In this document: piece by piece, positions 1 to 7,970 of the stretch | How positions within the stretch are numbered: position 1 is the stretch's first letter | Layout of the letters: each line of letters starts with the position of its first letter | Source: Duganella sp. Root336D2 | Lineage (GTDB): Bacteria > Pseudomonadota > Gammaproteobacteria > Burkholderiales > Burkholderiaceae_D | Direction of reading: 5' to 3' | Assembly (NCBI RefSeq): GCF_001425005.1 | Contig: NZ_LMDB01000012.1 | Coordinates: forward strand, 586,964 to 650,963 | Length of the DNA stretch: 64,000 bases | Made by a program: the position numbers and the translations under genes | Notes under the pieces: model-generated | The model's input: only the letters and a program-made list of their open reading frames with translations | Database searches by the model: none | What the model was told of the DNA's origin: nothing

Positions 1-932
1 CCAGCCATGACCGCGACGGCGTGCTGTTGCTGCTGTCGTCGCAGATCGCCACCTCCTACTGGCAGTTGCGCGGCCTGGATGCCGAAATGGCGATCCTGCG
101 CGGCGCGCTGGCCACCCGCAAGGAAACCGAGGAACTGGTGAATGCCCGCTTCAATGCCGGCCTGTCGAATGAGCTGGACACCTCGCGCGCCCGCATCGAA
201 CGCGCCAACGCCGAAGCCGACCTGGAAGAAGTGCAACGCCAGCGCAACACCCTGGAGCACGCGCTGGCCGTGCTGGTAGGCGCATCGCCATCGTCGATGC
301 AACTGGAGCCGGCAACGGCCACCGAGATGCCGGCGCCGCCGGTCATTCCAACCGGCCTGCCCGCCAACCTGCTGGCCAATCGTCCGGACCTGGCAGCCAG
401 TGTCGCCACGCTGCGCGCCACCAACGCCAATGTGGGCGTCGCGGAAGGCGCGTTCTACCCATCGGTCAGCCTGACCGGCAACTTCGGCTATGCATCGGAA
501 AGCCTGAGCGAGATCGCCAAAGGCGGCTCGCGCGCCTTCAGCTTCGGCCCACTGGCGCTGTCGCTGCCGATCTTCGACGGTGGCCGCAACCAGTCCAACC
601 TGACCGTTGCCAAAGCCCGCTACGAAGAAGCGGTAGCCAACCACGAAGGCAGGCTGCTGACCGCCCTGCGTGAAGTGGAGGATGCCCTGTCCGACGTGCA
701 GCAGCGTACGCAGCAAGGCAAGGTCCAAGCGACTTCCCGCGAAGCCGCCACCCGCGCCTACGACGTCGCCCGCGCCCGCTACGAGCGCGGCATCAGCACC
801 TACCTCGACGTCACCGACGCCCAGCGCAGCGCACTGGCAGCGGAGCGCGCCGCGGTGCAAATCAACACGCAGCGCATGCTGGCCACCGTCAGCTTCGCCC
901 GCGCCCTCGGCGGCGGCTGGCAAGCCCCTTAA
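1..932 (+). CDS. Efflux RND transporter outer-membrane factor, NodT/OprM family (5' end outside window)
   Basis: The frame is already open at the first base, so the N-terminus lies upstream; about 309 residues are visible up to the TAA at 930-932. The protein is the C-terminal two thirds of a TolC-like outer-membrane channel: long alternating coiled-coil helices, the duplicated 'NRPDL' segment that opens the second repeat of OprM/NodT proteins, and the 'LPIFDGGRN' and 'RYERGISTYLDVTDAQR' segments typical of the family. Such channels pair with RND pumps and periplasmic adaptors, whose genes presumably lie upstream. The GTG at 21 is internal and not a start. It is followed by a perfect hairpin. 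Confidence 0.9.
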   Translation, partial: SHDRDGVLLLLSSQIATSYWQLRGLDAEMAILRGALATRKETEELVNARFNAGLSNELDTSRARIERANAEADLEEVQRQRNTLEHALAVLVGASPSSMQLEPATATEMPAPPVIPTGLPANLLANRPDLAASVATLRATNANVGVAEGAFYPSVSLTGNFGYASESLSEIAKGGSRAFSFGPLALSLPIFDGGRNQSNLTVAKARYEEAVANHEGRLLTALREVEDALSDVQQRTQQGKVQATSREAATRAYDVARARYERGISTYLDVTDAQRSALAAERAAVQINTQRMLATVSFARALGGGWQAP

Positions 933-945
933 GGGTTAGAAGTCG

Positions 946-1020
946 AAAGTCGGGGTCAGCTCCGGCAATCGGACATTTCGCTGCGCGAAATGTCCGATTG
1001 CCGGAGCTGACCCCGACTTT
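946..1020. repeat. Perfect 36-bp inverted repeat with 3-nt loop
   Basis: Bases 946-981 are the exact reverse complement of 985-1020, with TGC as the loop. The palindrome fills the gap between two convergent genes (efflux channel and LysR regulator). It ends in TTT in both readings and so could act as a bidirectional terminator. Its perfection and length exceed a normal terminator stem and suggest a mobile intergenic repeat (REP-like). Confidence 0.85.
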
Positions 1021-1908
1021 TTAATTGCCAGGGCCGAGGCGGGTGAGCATGAAGTCGACGAAGCTGGTCAGCTTGGGTGTGGGCTGGCGGTCGCGGGGGT
1101 AGAGCAGGTGCATGGGGCGCGGGGTGGGCAGGTAGTCGTCGAGTACGCGTACCAGTCGGCCGGCGGCGATGTCTTGCGCCAGCGCTGTTTCGGCTTGCAT
1201 GATCAGGCCGAAACCCTTCAGTGCGGCTTGCTTCAGCGCGTAGCTGTTGTTGGCGCGCAGCCGGCTTAAGGCGACGTGGCGGCCGTCCTTGTCGCCTTTC
1301 AGGCGCCAGCGTGCTTGCGGCACCCAGCCGCTGAATTCCAGGCATTCGTGCTGCGCGAGGTCGGCCGGTATTTGCGGTACCCCGTTTTTTGCGAGGTAGT
1401 CGGGGGAACCGCAAATCACCACGCCGTACGGCCGCAGCGGGCGCGCTACCAGCGACGAATCTTCCAGCGTGCCGATGCGCACGGCAATGTCGAATCCTTC
1501 TTCCACCATGTCGATCATGCGGTCGTTCAGGTTCAGGTCCACGCTGACTTCGGGGTACATCGCGAGGAAGTCGGGGATCATGGGGCTGAGCCATTCCATG
1601 CCGAACGAGACTGCCGCCGTCACCTTCAGTACCCCGCGCGGCGCCACGCGCATGGTTTCGGCCAGGCTTTCGGCGGCGCCGATCTGCGCCAGGATGGCGC
1701 GGCATTGTTCAGCATACTGGCGCCCGATCTCGGTCAGCGACTGGCGCCGCGTGGTGCGCGTCAGCAGGGCGGCGCCAAGCTTTTGTTCCAGCTCGCGCAC
1801 GTGCTTGCCGACCATGACGGCGGATATGCCGAATCGTTCTGCCGCCGCCGTGAAACTGCCGGTGTCGACGGCGGCGACGAATACTTCCATGCTGCGAAGT
1901 TTGTCCAT
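1021..1908 (-). CDS. LysR-family transcriptional regulator
   Basis: A 295-residue LysR regulator. The N-terminal winged helix-turn-helix (about residues 1-60) begins 'MDKLRSMEVFVAAVDTGSF', and a periplasmic-binding-like effector domain follows (about 90-290). The start at 1908 is chosen because the family begins at MDKL; an in-frame ATG 24 bases upstream would add 8 residues without similarity. It is divergent from the two short-chain dehydrogenase genes with about 100 bp between them, the usual arrangement of a LysR gene and its target. The effector is unknown. The close relation to regulators of SDR/quinone-type genes is inferred from context only. Confidence 0.92.
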   Translation of the reverse strand: MDKLRSMEVFVAAVDTGSFTAAAERFGISAVMVGKHVRELEQKLGAALLTRTTRRQSLTEIGRQYAEQCRAILAQIGAAESLAETMRVAPRGVLKVTAAVSFGMEWLSPMIPDFLAMYPEVSVDLNLNDRMIDMVEEGFDIAVRIGTLEDSSLVARPLRPYGVVICGSPDYLAKNGVPQIPADLAQHECLEFSGWVPQARWRLKGDKDGRHVALSRLRANNSYALKQAALKGFGLIMQAETALAQDIAAGRLVRVLDDYLPTPRPMHLLYPRDRQPTPKLTSFVDFMLTRLGPGN

Positions 1909-2009
1909 TGCTAACCATGAGTTTGTAATCATCTAAATGATAGCTCATTTATTCCTGTGGTGACGGAGCGCATACTGGCTTCACTTCGAAACCCAACAGG
2001 AGATTCAAC

Positions 2010-2612
2010 ATGAAGAAGATCATCGTTATCGGCGCTTCGGGCACCATCGGCAAAGGCATTGTGGAGCAACTGGGCTTGCGCCACGAAGTGATCAGCGTTG
2101 GCCGCAGCAGCGGCCAGTACCAGGTGAAGATCGAGGAACCGGCTTCGGTGCAGGCACTGTTCGAAAAAGTCGGCAAGGTGGATGGGGTGGTGGTGGCTGC
2201 CGGCGATGTGCACTTCGGCGCGCTGCAGGAAATGACCGCGGAGCAGTTCTACACCGGCCTGAATTCCAAGTTGATGGGCCAGGTGAACGTGGCGCTGGCT
2301 GCACAGAAGTACCTGAATGACGGCGGCTCGATCACCCTGACCAGCGGCATCCTGTCCGAGCAGCCAATCCGCTACGGCGCCAATGCCAGCGCGGTCAACG
2401 CTGCGGTGGAAGGCTTCGTGCTCGGCGCTGCCATCGAGCTGCCGCGCGGCCTGCGCATCAACGTCATCAGCCCGACCCTGGTCAATGAGTCGGTGGATGC
2501 TTACGGTCCTTACTTCTACGGCATCGAAACCGTGCCGGTGAAGCGCGTGGCGCTGGCTTACAGCCGCAGCGTGGAAGGTGCGGAAAACGGCAAGACTTAC
2601 CGCGTATGGTAA
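2010..2612 (+). CDS. Atypical short-chain dehydrogenase (Lin1944-like), copy 1
   Basis: A 200-residue Rossmann-fold protein with the dinucleotide loop GASGTIG at residues 8-14 and a C-terminal 'AAIELPRGLRINVISP' segment. The classical catalytic YxxxK is missing: the region reads YGANASAVN, with no lysine four residues after the tyrosine. This matches the SDR subgroup described as Lin1944-like, which is known to lack the usual active-site residues and has no assigned function. A good ribosome site (AGGAGA) lies 6 bases before the ATG. It is the first gene of a pair with a near-identical-length paralogue and is divergent from a LysR gene that probably controls both. Confidence 0.88.
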   Translation: MKKIIVIGASGTIGKGIVEQLGLRHEVISVGRSSGQYQVKIEEPASVQALFEKVGKVDGVVVAAGDVHFGALQEMTAEQFYTGLNSKLMGQVNVALAAQKYLNDGGSITLTSGILSEQPIRYGANASAVNAAVEGFVLGAAIELPRGLRINVISPTLVNESVDAYGPYFYGIETVPVKRVALAYSRSVEGAENGKTYRVW

Positions 2613-3214
2613 TGCGTTCGGTCCTGGTAATTGGCGGCAGCGGCACCATCGGCAGCGCCGTGGTGCGGGAGCTGGGCAAGCGGCATCGCGTGATCACTGC
2701 TGGCCGCAGCGGCGGCGATCATCGCGTAGCGATCGAGGACATCGCTTCGGTTCGGGCCTTGTTTGCGGAAGCGGGCAGGGTGGACGATGTGGTGGTGGCG
2801 GCAGGTGCGCTCCATGTCGGTCCACTGCAGGAGATGACGCACGATCAGTTCCGCATCGGCCTCGCTTCGAAGTTGATGGGGCAGGTGAACGTGGCGCTCG
2901 TCGCGCAGCACGCGCTGAACGATGGCGGCTCGATCACCTTGACCAGCGGCGTCGATGCGCACAACCCGCTGCGCGGCTGCGCCAACACGGTCGCCGTCAA
3001 CCATGGCATCGAGGGCTTTGCCCGCGGCGCGGCGATTGAGCTGCCGCGCGGGCTGCGCATCAACGTGGTCAATCCTTCGCTGCTGGAGGAGTCGGCGGAA
3101 AAATTCGAGTCGCTGTTTTATGGCTTCGAGCCGGTTCAGGCCAGTCGCGTGGCCCGTGCCTACAGCCGTTGCGTGGATGGCGCAGAATCCGGAAAAACCT
3201 ACCGCGCCTGGTAG
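2612..3214 (+). CDS. Atypical short-chain dehydrogenase (Lin1944-like), copy 2
   Basis: Also 200 residues and alignable without gaps to the preceding gene, with well over half of positions identical by eye, so a tandem duplication. It has the Rossmann loop GGSGTIG near the N-terminus, but both the catalytic tyrosine and lysine are absent (GCANTVAVN in that region). The start is the ATG that overlaps the upstream stop in TAATG, implying translational coupling. A second in-frame ATG at 2606 would add two residues. Any redox activity is doubtful; an NAD(P)-binding or sensor role is possible but not shown. Confidence 0.87.
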   Translation: MRSVLVIGGSGTIGSAVVRELGKRHRVITAGRSGGDHRVAIEDIASVRALFAEAGRVDDVVVAAGALHVGPLQEMTHDQFRIGLASKLMGQVNVALVAQHALNDGGSITLTSGVDAHNPLRGCANTVAVNHGIEGFARGAAIELPRGLRINVVNPSLLEESAEKFESLFYGFEPVQASRVARAYSRCVDGAESGKTYRAW

Positions 3215-3227
3215 ACGCAGGCATACA

Positions 3228-3265
3228 ATGTGGCCTTCCTTTTAACTGTAGAGAAAAGGCCACAT
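3228..3265. repeat. 10-bp inverted repeat over the ribosome site of the M49-like peptidase gene
   Basis: ATGTGGCCTT at 3228-3237 is exactly complementary to AAGGCCACAT at 3256-3265, which covers the Shine-Dalgarno-like GAAAAGG and the first two bases of the start codon. A TACAAT at 3224-3229 could be a -10 box. If so, transcription would start inside the left arm and the repeat would act as a DNA site rather than an RNA hairpin. Confidence 0.5.
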
Positions 3266-4964
3266 GAAAAACCTCCTGACCCCCTTGGTGCTGGCGCTTG
3301 CCAGCGCTGGCGCTGCCGCTGCTCCCGCTGATGTCGCCGAGCTGCAGAAGATGACCAAGCGCTACGCGCCGGTGCAGCTGAAAGCCGATACGTCGAAGCT
3401 TTCGGCCGGCGACCGCCAGGCGATCAAGAAGCTGATCGAAGCGGCGAAGATCGTCGACACCTTGCAGCTGCGCCAGCGCTGGTCCGGCAACGAAGCCTTG
3501 TACGCTGCGCTGCAAAAGGATAAGTCGGCGCTGGGCAAGGCGCGCGCCGAGTACTTCTGGCTGAACAAAGGCCCATGGTCCATCCTCGACGAGCACAAGT
3601 CCTTCCTGCCTGAGGAAGTAGCGGGGATCAAAGTGCCTGGCCAGAAGCCTGCCGCCGCCAACTTCTATCCGGAAGGCGCCAGCAAGGAGGAAGTGGAAGC
3701 GTGGATCAATGGCCTGCCTGCTGCACAGAAGCAGGAAGCGCAGTGGTTCTTCACCACCATCCGCAAGGGCGATGACGGCAAGTTCAAGACCGTCAAATAT
3801 TCGGACGAATACAAGCCGGAGCTGGAGAAACTGTCCAAACTGTTGAAGGAAGCCTCTGCCGCCACCAGCAACGCATCGCTGAAGAAATTCCTCGACCTGC
3901 GCGCGGATGCCTTCCTGTCCAACGACTACCTGCCATCCGATTTCGCCTGGATGGACCTGGATTCGCCGGTCGACGTCACCATCGGCCCTTACGAAACCTA
4001 TAACGACGAGCTATTCGGCTACAAGGCCGCCTTCGAAGCCTATGTGAACATCCGCGACGAAAAGGAAACGCGCAAGCTGGACTTCTTCGCCAAGCATATG
4101 CAGGAGCTGGAAGACAACCTGCCGCTCGATCCGCAATACCGCAACCCGAAAGTCGGCGCGGTGGCGCCGATGGTGGTGGTGAACCAGGTCTACGGTGCGG
4201 GCGATGGCAATATGGGCGTGCAGACGGCCGCCTACAACCTGCCGAACGATGAACGCATCATCAGCCGGCGGGGCTCCAAGCGCGTGATGCTGAAGAACGT
4301 GCAGGAGGAAAAATTCAAGGCCACTTTGACCCCGATCGCCAAGCTGGTGCTGCGTGCAGCGGACCAGAAGGACCTGGACTTCAATTCCTTCTTCACCCAT
4401 ATCCTGGCGCATGAAATCACGCACGGCCTGGGCCCGCACATCACCAAGGCCGGCGCTACCGAATCGACCCCGCGCCAGGACCTGAAAGAAGCCTATTCCA
4501 CCATCGAGGAGGCGAAAGCCGACATCACCGGCCTGTACGCCCTGATGTACATGATGGAGAAGGGACAGTTGAACGACACGCTGGGGCAGGGCGAGTCGGC
4601 GGAGCGCAAGCTGCACACCACCTTCCTGGCATCGGCCTTCCGTACGCTGCACTTCGGCCTGACCGACTCGCATGCGCGCGGCATGGCGATCCAGGTCAAC
4701 TACCTGCTGGATAAGGGCGGCTTCGTGTCGTACGGCGATGGCACTTTCTCGGTCGATTTCAAGAAGATCAAACAGGCTGTGACCGATCTTGACCGTGAGT
4801 TCCTCACTATCGAAGCCACAGGCGATTACGCGCGCGCCAAGGACATGATGGCGAAGTATGTGGTGATCCGCCCCGATGTGCAGAAGGCGTTGGACAAGAT
4901 GAAGAAAGTCCCGAATGACATTCGTCCATCTTTCCCGACTGCCAACTCCTTGCTGGCAAAATAA
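3264..4964 (+). CDS. Secreted zinc metallopeptidase-like protein, related to dipeptidyl-peptidase III (M49-like)
   Basis: A 566-residue protein with a clear signal peptide (cleavage near ASAGAAAAP, residue ~20), so probably periplasmic. The zinc-binding motif HEITH is at residues 383-387, and a downstream EEAKAD at 415-420 corresponds to the EEC/A-R-A-D second motif of family M49. Classical DPP III has HELLGH (one residue longer); this protein has the HExxH-GLGP form found in bacterial proteins annotated as Zn-dependent hydrolases. Substrate unknown. The next gene, 102 bp downstream, encodes a second secreted HExxH protein, and each gene has an inverted repeat overlapping its ribosome site. 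Confidence 0.8.
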   Translation: MKNLLTPLVLALASAGAAAAPADVAELQKMTKRYAPVQLKADTSKLSAGDRQAIKKLIEAAKIVDTLQLRQRWSGNEALYAALQKDKSALGKARAEYFWLNKGPWSILDEHKSFLPEEVAGIKVPGQKPAAANFYPEGASKEEVEAWINGLPAAQKQEAQWFFTTIRKGDDGKFKTVKYSDEYKPELEKLSKLLKEASAATSNASLKKFLDLRADAFLSNDYLPSDFAWMDLDSPVDVTIGPYETYNDELFGYKAAFEAYVNIRDEKETRKLDFFAKHMQELEDNLPLDPQYRNPKVGAVAPMVVVNQVYGAGDGNMGVQTAAYNLPNDERIISRRGSKRVMLKNVQEEKFKATLTPIAKLVLRAADQKDLDFNSFFTHILAHEITHGLGPHITKAGATESTPRQDLKEAYSTIEEAKADITGLYALMYMMEKGQLNDTLGQGESAERKLHTTFLASAFRTLHFGLTDSHARGMAIQVNYLLDKGGFVSYGDGTFSVDFKKIKQAVTDLDREFLTIEATGDYARAKDMMAKYVVIRPDVQKALDKMKKVPNDIRPSFPTANSLLAK

Positions 4965-5004
4965 ACTTGTCGACTAGCTCAGCCAATATTTTGTAACAGC
5001 CCAG

Positions 5005-5062
5005 AAACTCCGGTAACAGCTTGCCGTAAGGCATGTATAGTTGAATCCAGTTACCGGAGTTT
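5005..5062. repeat. Perfect 13-bp inverted repeat spanning the leader and ribosome site
   Basis: AAACTCCGGTAAC (5005-5017) is exactly complementary to GTTACCGGAGTTT (5050-5062). The right arm contains the GGAG ribosome site, 7 bases before the ATG at 5067. The 32-nt loop holds a small nested stem TGCC-GTAA-GGCA. In RNA this would hide the ribosome site; in DNA it could be an operator. Confidence 0.65.
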
Positions 5063-5066
5063 TGTT

Positions 5067-5753
5067 ATGAAGCTGAGCCTGCCAATCCTGCTGTCCTTCT
5101 TCGCTGCCTCTGCCGGGGCTGCCCAGCTGACCGAAACCGAAACGCGTTGGCTGCAAGCCGGCTCGCCCGTGCTGGCCTACGCCAGGCAGGAACTTAAACT
5201 CCCTATCGATATCATGGTGCAGCCGCAAGCTGGCCCGAACGATGTTCCGCTCGCCATGGGCTTTGCCGATGGCCGCTGCAAACTGGTGTTCTCCATGCGC
5301 GGCAACCCGCAAGCGGAGGAAGTCCTGTCCGGTGTACCTGCTGAACAACAGAAATTCCTGATCGAAGCCATTACCGCGCACGAGGTCGGCCATTGCTGGC
5401 GCCAGGCGCAGGGCAACTGGCATGTATTGCCTGCCGGCTTTGTCGAAGGCCCGCATGAGCAGCTCGACAATCCGGAATTGCAAGCGATGTCGAAAGCAAT
5501 GCGCGATACCCGCCGTGAAGAGGCCCTTTCCGACCTGGTGGCGCTGGCCTGGACGCAACGCGCCAATGCCGCGCAATACCAGCAAGTCCATGCCTGGCTG
5601 ATGCAGGTGCGCCAGCCTGTCGAGCATGGCTCACACAACACGCGCGCATGGCTGCAACTTGCCAGCGACGGCGCTGTGTTCTCGAGCGAACATAATCCTT
5701 TCGAACAGGCACGCGTGCTGTGGGGCAAAGGCTTACTTAAAGACGAGCAATAA
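5067..5753 (+). CDS. Secreted HExxH-containing hypothetical protein (putative metallopeptidase)
   Basis: 228 residues with a signal peptide (MKLSLPILLSFFAASAGAA). A zinc-type motif HEVGHCW starts at His105 (His105, Glu106, His109) in a helix 'LIEAITAHEVGHCWRQ'. A following acidic stretch REEALSD (Glu151-Asp156) could provide the third ligand. No named family was recognised. The start has a good GGAG ribosome site located in one arm of a perfect inverted repeat. Its position directly after an M49-like secreted peptidase suggests a shared periplasmic role in peptide or protein breakdown, but this is inference. Confidence 0.75.
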   Translation: MKLSLPILLSFFAASAGAAQLTETETRWLQAGSPVLAYARQELKLPIDIMVQPQAGPNDVPLAMGFADGRCKLVFSMRGNPQAEEVLSGVPAEQQKFLIEAITAHEVGHCWRQAQGNWHVLPAGFVEGPHEQLDNPELQAMSKAMRDTRREEALSDLVALAWTQRANAAQYQQVHAWLMQVRQPVEHGSHNTRAWLQLASDGAVFSSEHNPFEQARVLWGKGLLKDEQ

Positions 5754-5836
5754 CCCGACTGTGTTCGGTCGCGCACAGAAAATAGTTCCCGGGAGGCGTG
5801 TAATCGCCATGCAAACCATCCTAAAGGGGACTAACC

Positions 5837-6568
5837 ATGAAGAAAATTCTGTGTATCTCGCTGGCTGCCCTGTTCAGTACTTCGTTCGCTGTCGCGCAGG
5901 CTGCCGATAACGACGCCTACAAAGCGGCGAAAGACAAGGCTGAATCCGACTACAAGGTTGCTAAGGACAATTGCAAGAGCTTGAAAGGCAATGCCGAAGA
6001 CATCTGCAAAGATGAAGCCAAAGTAGCCGAAGCTCGCGCGATCCTGGATGCGACCAGGCAGCACCAGAACACGGCCAAGGACGTCGATAAAGCCCAGCGC
6101 AAACTGGCCGATGCCGAGTATGACCTGGCCAAGGAACGTTGCGATGACATGAGCGGTTCGGCCAAGTCGGCCTGCAAGTCGGATGCCAAATCTGCCCATA
6201 AAACCGCGCTGGCAAATGCCGGCACCACCAGTACCACGGCTGTAGTAGCCCAGGACGCGCGTGAAGCCGGCACCAACCTGGCCAACACCACCCGTGATGC
6301 AGCTGCCGACACACGTGCCGCAACGCGCGAGGCCACTGCCGACACCCGCACCGCGATGTCCGATACCATGATCACCACCAAGGTGAAGGCTGAATACGCA
6401 GCCGACCCGCTGGTCAAGGCCATGGACGTTCACGTGGAAACCCAGAAGGGTATCGTCATGCTGAGCGGCTTCGTGCCATCGAAAGCGGAAGCTGACAAAG
6501 CAATCGCACTCGCTCGCAAGATCGAGGGCGTGCAGGAAGTGAAATCTTCCCTGCAAATCAAGAAATAA
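5837..6568 (+). CDS. BON-domain envelope protein with helical N-terminal repeats
   Basis: 243 residues: signal peptide 1-22, a charged Ala/Lys/Asp-rich helical region with two related units each carrying a CX10C pair (Cys46/Cys57 and Cys102/Cys113), an Ala/Thr-rich segment at 140-176 with the repeated pattern xTRxAxADT resembling LEA-type 11-mers, and a C-terminal BON domain (about 175-243, OsmY-like). BON domains bind phospholipid or the envelope and occur in osmotic-stress proteins, so a periplasmic stress role is likely. The AAAGGGGA ribosome site is strong. An intrinsic terminator follows. Confidence 0.85.
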   Translation: MKKILCISLAALFSTSFAVAQAADNDAYKAAKDKAESDYKVAKDNCKSLKGNAEDICKDEAKVAEARAILDATRQHQNTAKDVDKAQRKLADAEYDLAKERCDDMSGSAKSACKSDAKSAHKTALANAGTTSTTAVVAQDAREAGTNLANTTRDAAADTRAATREATADTRTAMSDTMITTKVKAEYAADPLVKAMDVHVETQKGIVMLSGFVPSKAEADKAIALARKIEGVQEVKSSLQIKK

Positions 6569-6590
6569 GCCGGCGCCTGGCGCCGAAGAA

Positions 6591-6619
6591 AGGCCGGCCG
6601 CGTGCCGGCTTTTCTTTCC
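6591..6619 (+). terminator. Intrinsic terminator after the BON gene
   Basis: Stem GCCGGC (6593-6598) / GCCGGC (6604-6609), loop CGCGT, followed by TTTTCTTT. Confidence 0.8.
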
Positions 6620-6646
6620 TTGCATTTATGACGATCATAATCTAAC

Positions 6647-7954
6647 ATGGGTCGCATGATTGCACATACCCTCTCCCAGCGGTTGCAACGCCGCGGCATC
6701 CACTACGCGTGGGTCATCGTTGCCTTGACCTTCCTGACCGGGCTGGCTTCGTCGGCGGCACTCGGCTTACCGGGGGCGCTGCTGCAGCCGCTGAGCAAGG
6801 AATTCGGCTGGGGAGTTGACCAGATATCGTCAGCGCTGGCGGTGCGCTTTGCCCTGTTTGGCTTGATGGGGCCTTTTTCAGCCATCCTGATGGAGCGCTT
6901 TGGCTTGCGCAAGGTGGTGGTGACGGCGCTTAGCCTGGTTACGGCCGGCTCTCTGCTGGCGCTGGGGATGACCCAGTTCTGGCACCTGGTGCTGTTGTGG
7001 GGCGTGATGCTGGGCGTAGGCTCCGGCATGACGGCGCTGGTCTTGAGCGCGGTGGTGTCCAATCGCTGGTTCGAAACGCGCCGTGGCCTGGTGGTCGGCT
7101 TACTGACGGCCAGCTCGGCAACGGGGCAGTTGATCTTCCTGCCGGTCGGAGCGTGGCTGGTGGAGCATTTCGGCTGGCGCATGGCGGTGCTGCCGGTGCT
7201 GGTGGCGTGCGGCGTGATCGCCGTTGCCGTGTTTTTCCTGATGCGTAATCGTCCTGCGGATGTAGGCCAGCTGCCGTTTGGTGCAACCCAGCCCGCAGGC
7301 GCGGCAGCGGCGCCGATGGCGATCGGTTTCGCCACCCCGTTCCGCATCTTGCGCGAAGCGTCGCGCAGCCTGGTGTTCTGGCTGCTGGCCGGCAGCTTCT
7401 TCATCTGCGGCTTGAGTACCAATGGCCTGATCCAGACCCACTTCATTTCCCTGTGCGGCGACGCCGGCCTGGGGCCGGTGCCTGCCGCTTCGGTACTGGC
7501 CATGATGGGCGCCTTCGACTTGATTGGCACCATCCTGTCCGGCTGGCTGTCGGACCGCTATGACAACCGCAAGCTGCTGTTCTGGTACTACAGCTTGCGC
7601 GGCCTGTCGCTGCTGTGGCTCCCTTACTCGGAATTCACGCTGTATGGCCTGTCGGTATTCGCCATGTTCTATGGCCTGGACTGGATTGCCACCGTGCCGC
7701 CGACCGTGCGCCTGGTCGCGACGACTTTCGGCAAGGAGAAAGCCGGCATGGTATTCGGTTGGATTTTCGCAGCCCACCAGTTGGGCGCTGCGGTGGCTGC
7801 GTTCGGGGCAGGGCAGGTGCGTACGCTGCTGTTGACCTACAATCCGGCGCTGTTCACAGCGGGCGCGGCCTGCCTGGTTGCCGGCTTGATGGTGCTGGCG
7901 ATCCGGCTGCGGCCTGCCGCCGTAGCGGCGCCAGTGGCAGCCAGCGCCGCGTAA
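6647..7954 (+). CDS. MFS transporter, monocarboxylate-type
   Basis: 435 residues with about 12 hydrophobic segments. It begins 'HYAWVIVALTFLTGLASSA' and has the MFS loop 'GWLSDRYDNRK' between the sixth to eighth helices. This pattern belongs to the oxalate/formate-monocarboxylate porter branch of the major facilitator superfamily, so an inner-membrane symporter for a small organic acid is likely; the substrate cannot be read from the sequence. There is no clear Shine-Dalgarno before either candidate ATG (6647 or 6656). A CATAAT at 6636-6641 could be a -10 box, making this a possible seventh leaderless gene. Confidence 0.88.
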   Translation: MGRMIAHTLSQRLQRRGIHYAWVIVALTFLTGLASSAALGLPGALLQPLSKEFGWGVDQISSALAVRFALFGLMGPFSAILMERFGLRKVVVTALSLVTAGSLLALGMTQFWHLVLLWGVMLGVGSGMTALVLSAVVSNRWFETRRGLVVGLLTASSATGQLIFLPVGAWLVEHFGWRMAVLPVLVACGVIAVAVFFLMRNRPADVGQLPFGATQPAGAAAAPMAIGFATPFRILREASRSLVFWLLAGSFFICGLSTNGLIQTHFISLCGDAGLGPVPAASVLAMMGAFDLIGTILSGWLSDRYDNRKLLFWYYSLRGLSLLWLPYSEFTLYGLSVFAMFYGLDWIATVPPTVRLVATTFGKEKAGMVFGWIFAAHQLGAAVAAFGAGQVRTLLLTYNPALFTAGAACLVAGLMVLAIRLRPAAVAAPVAASAA

Positions 7955-7970
7955 TCGAGCGTGAGCGCGC

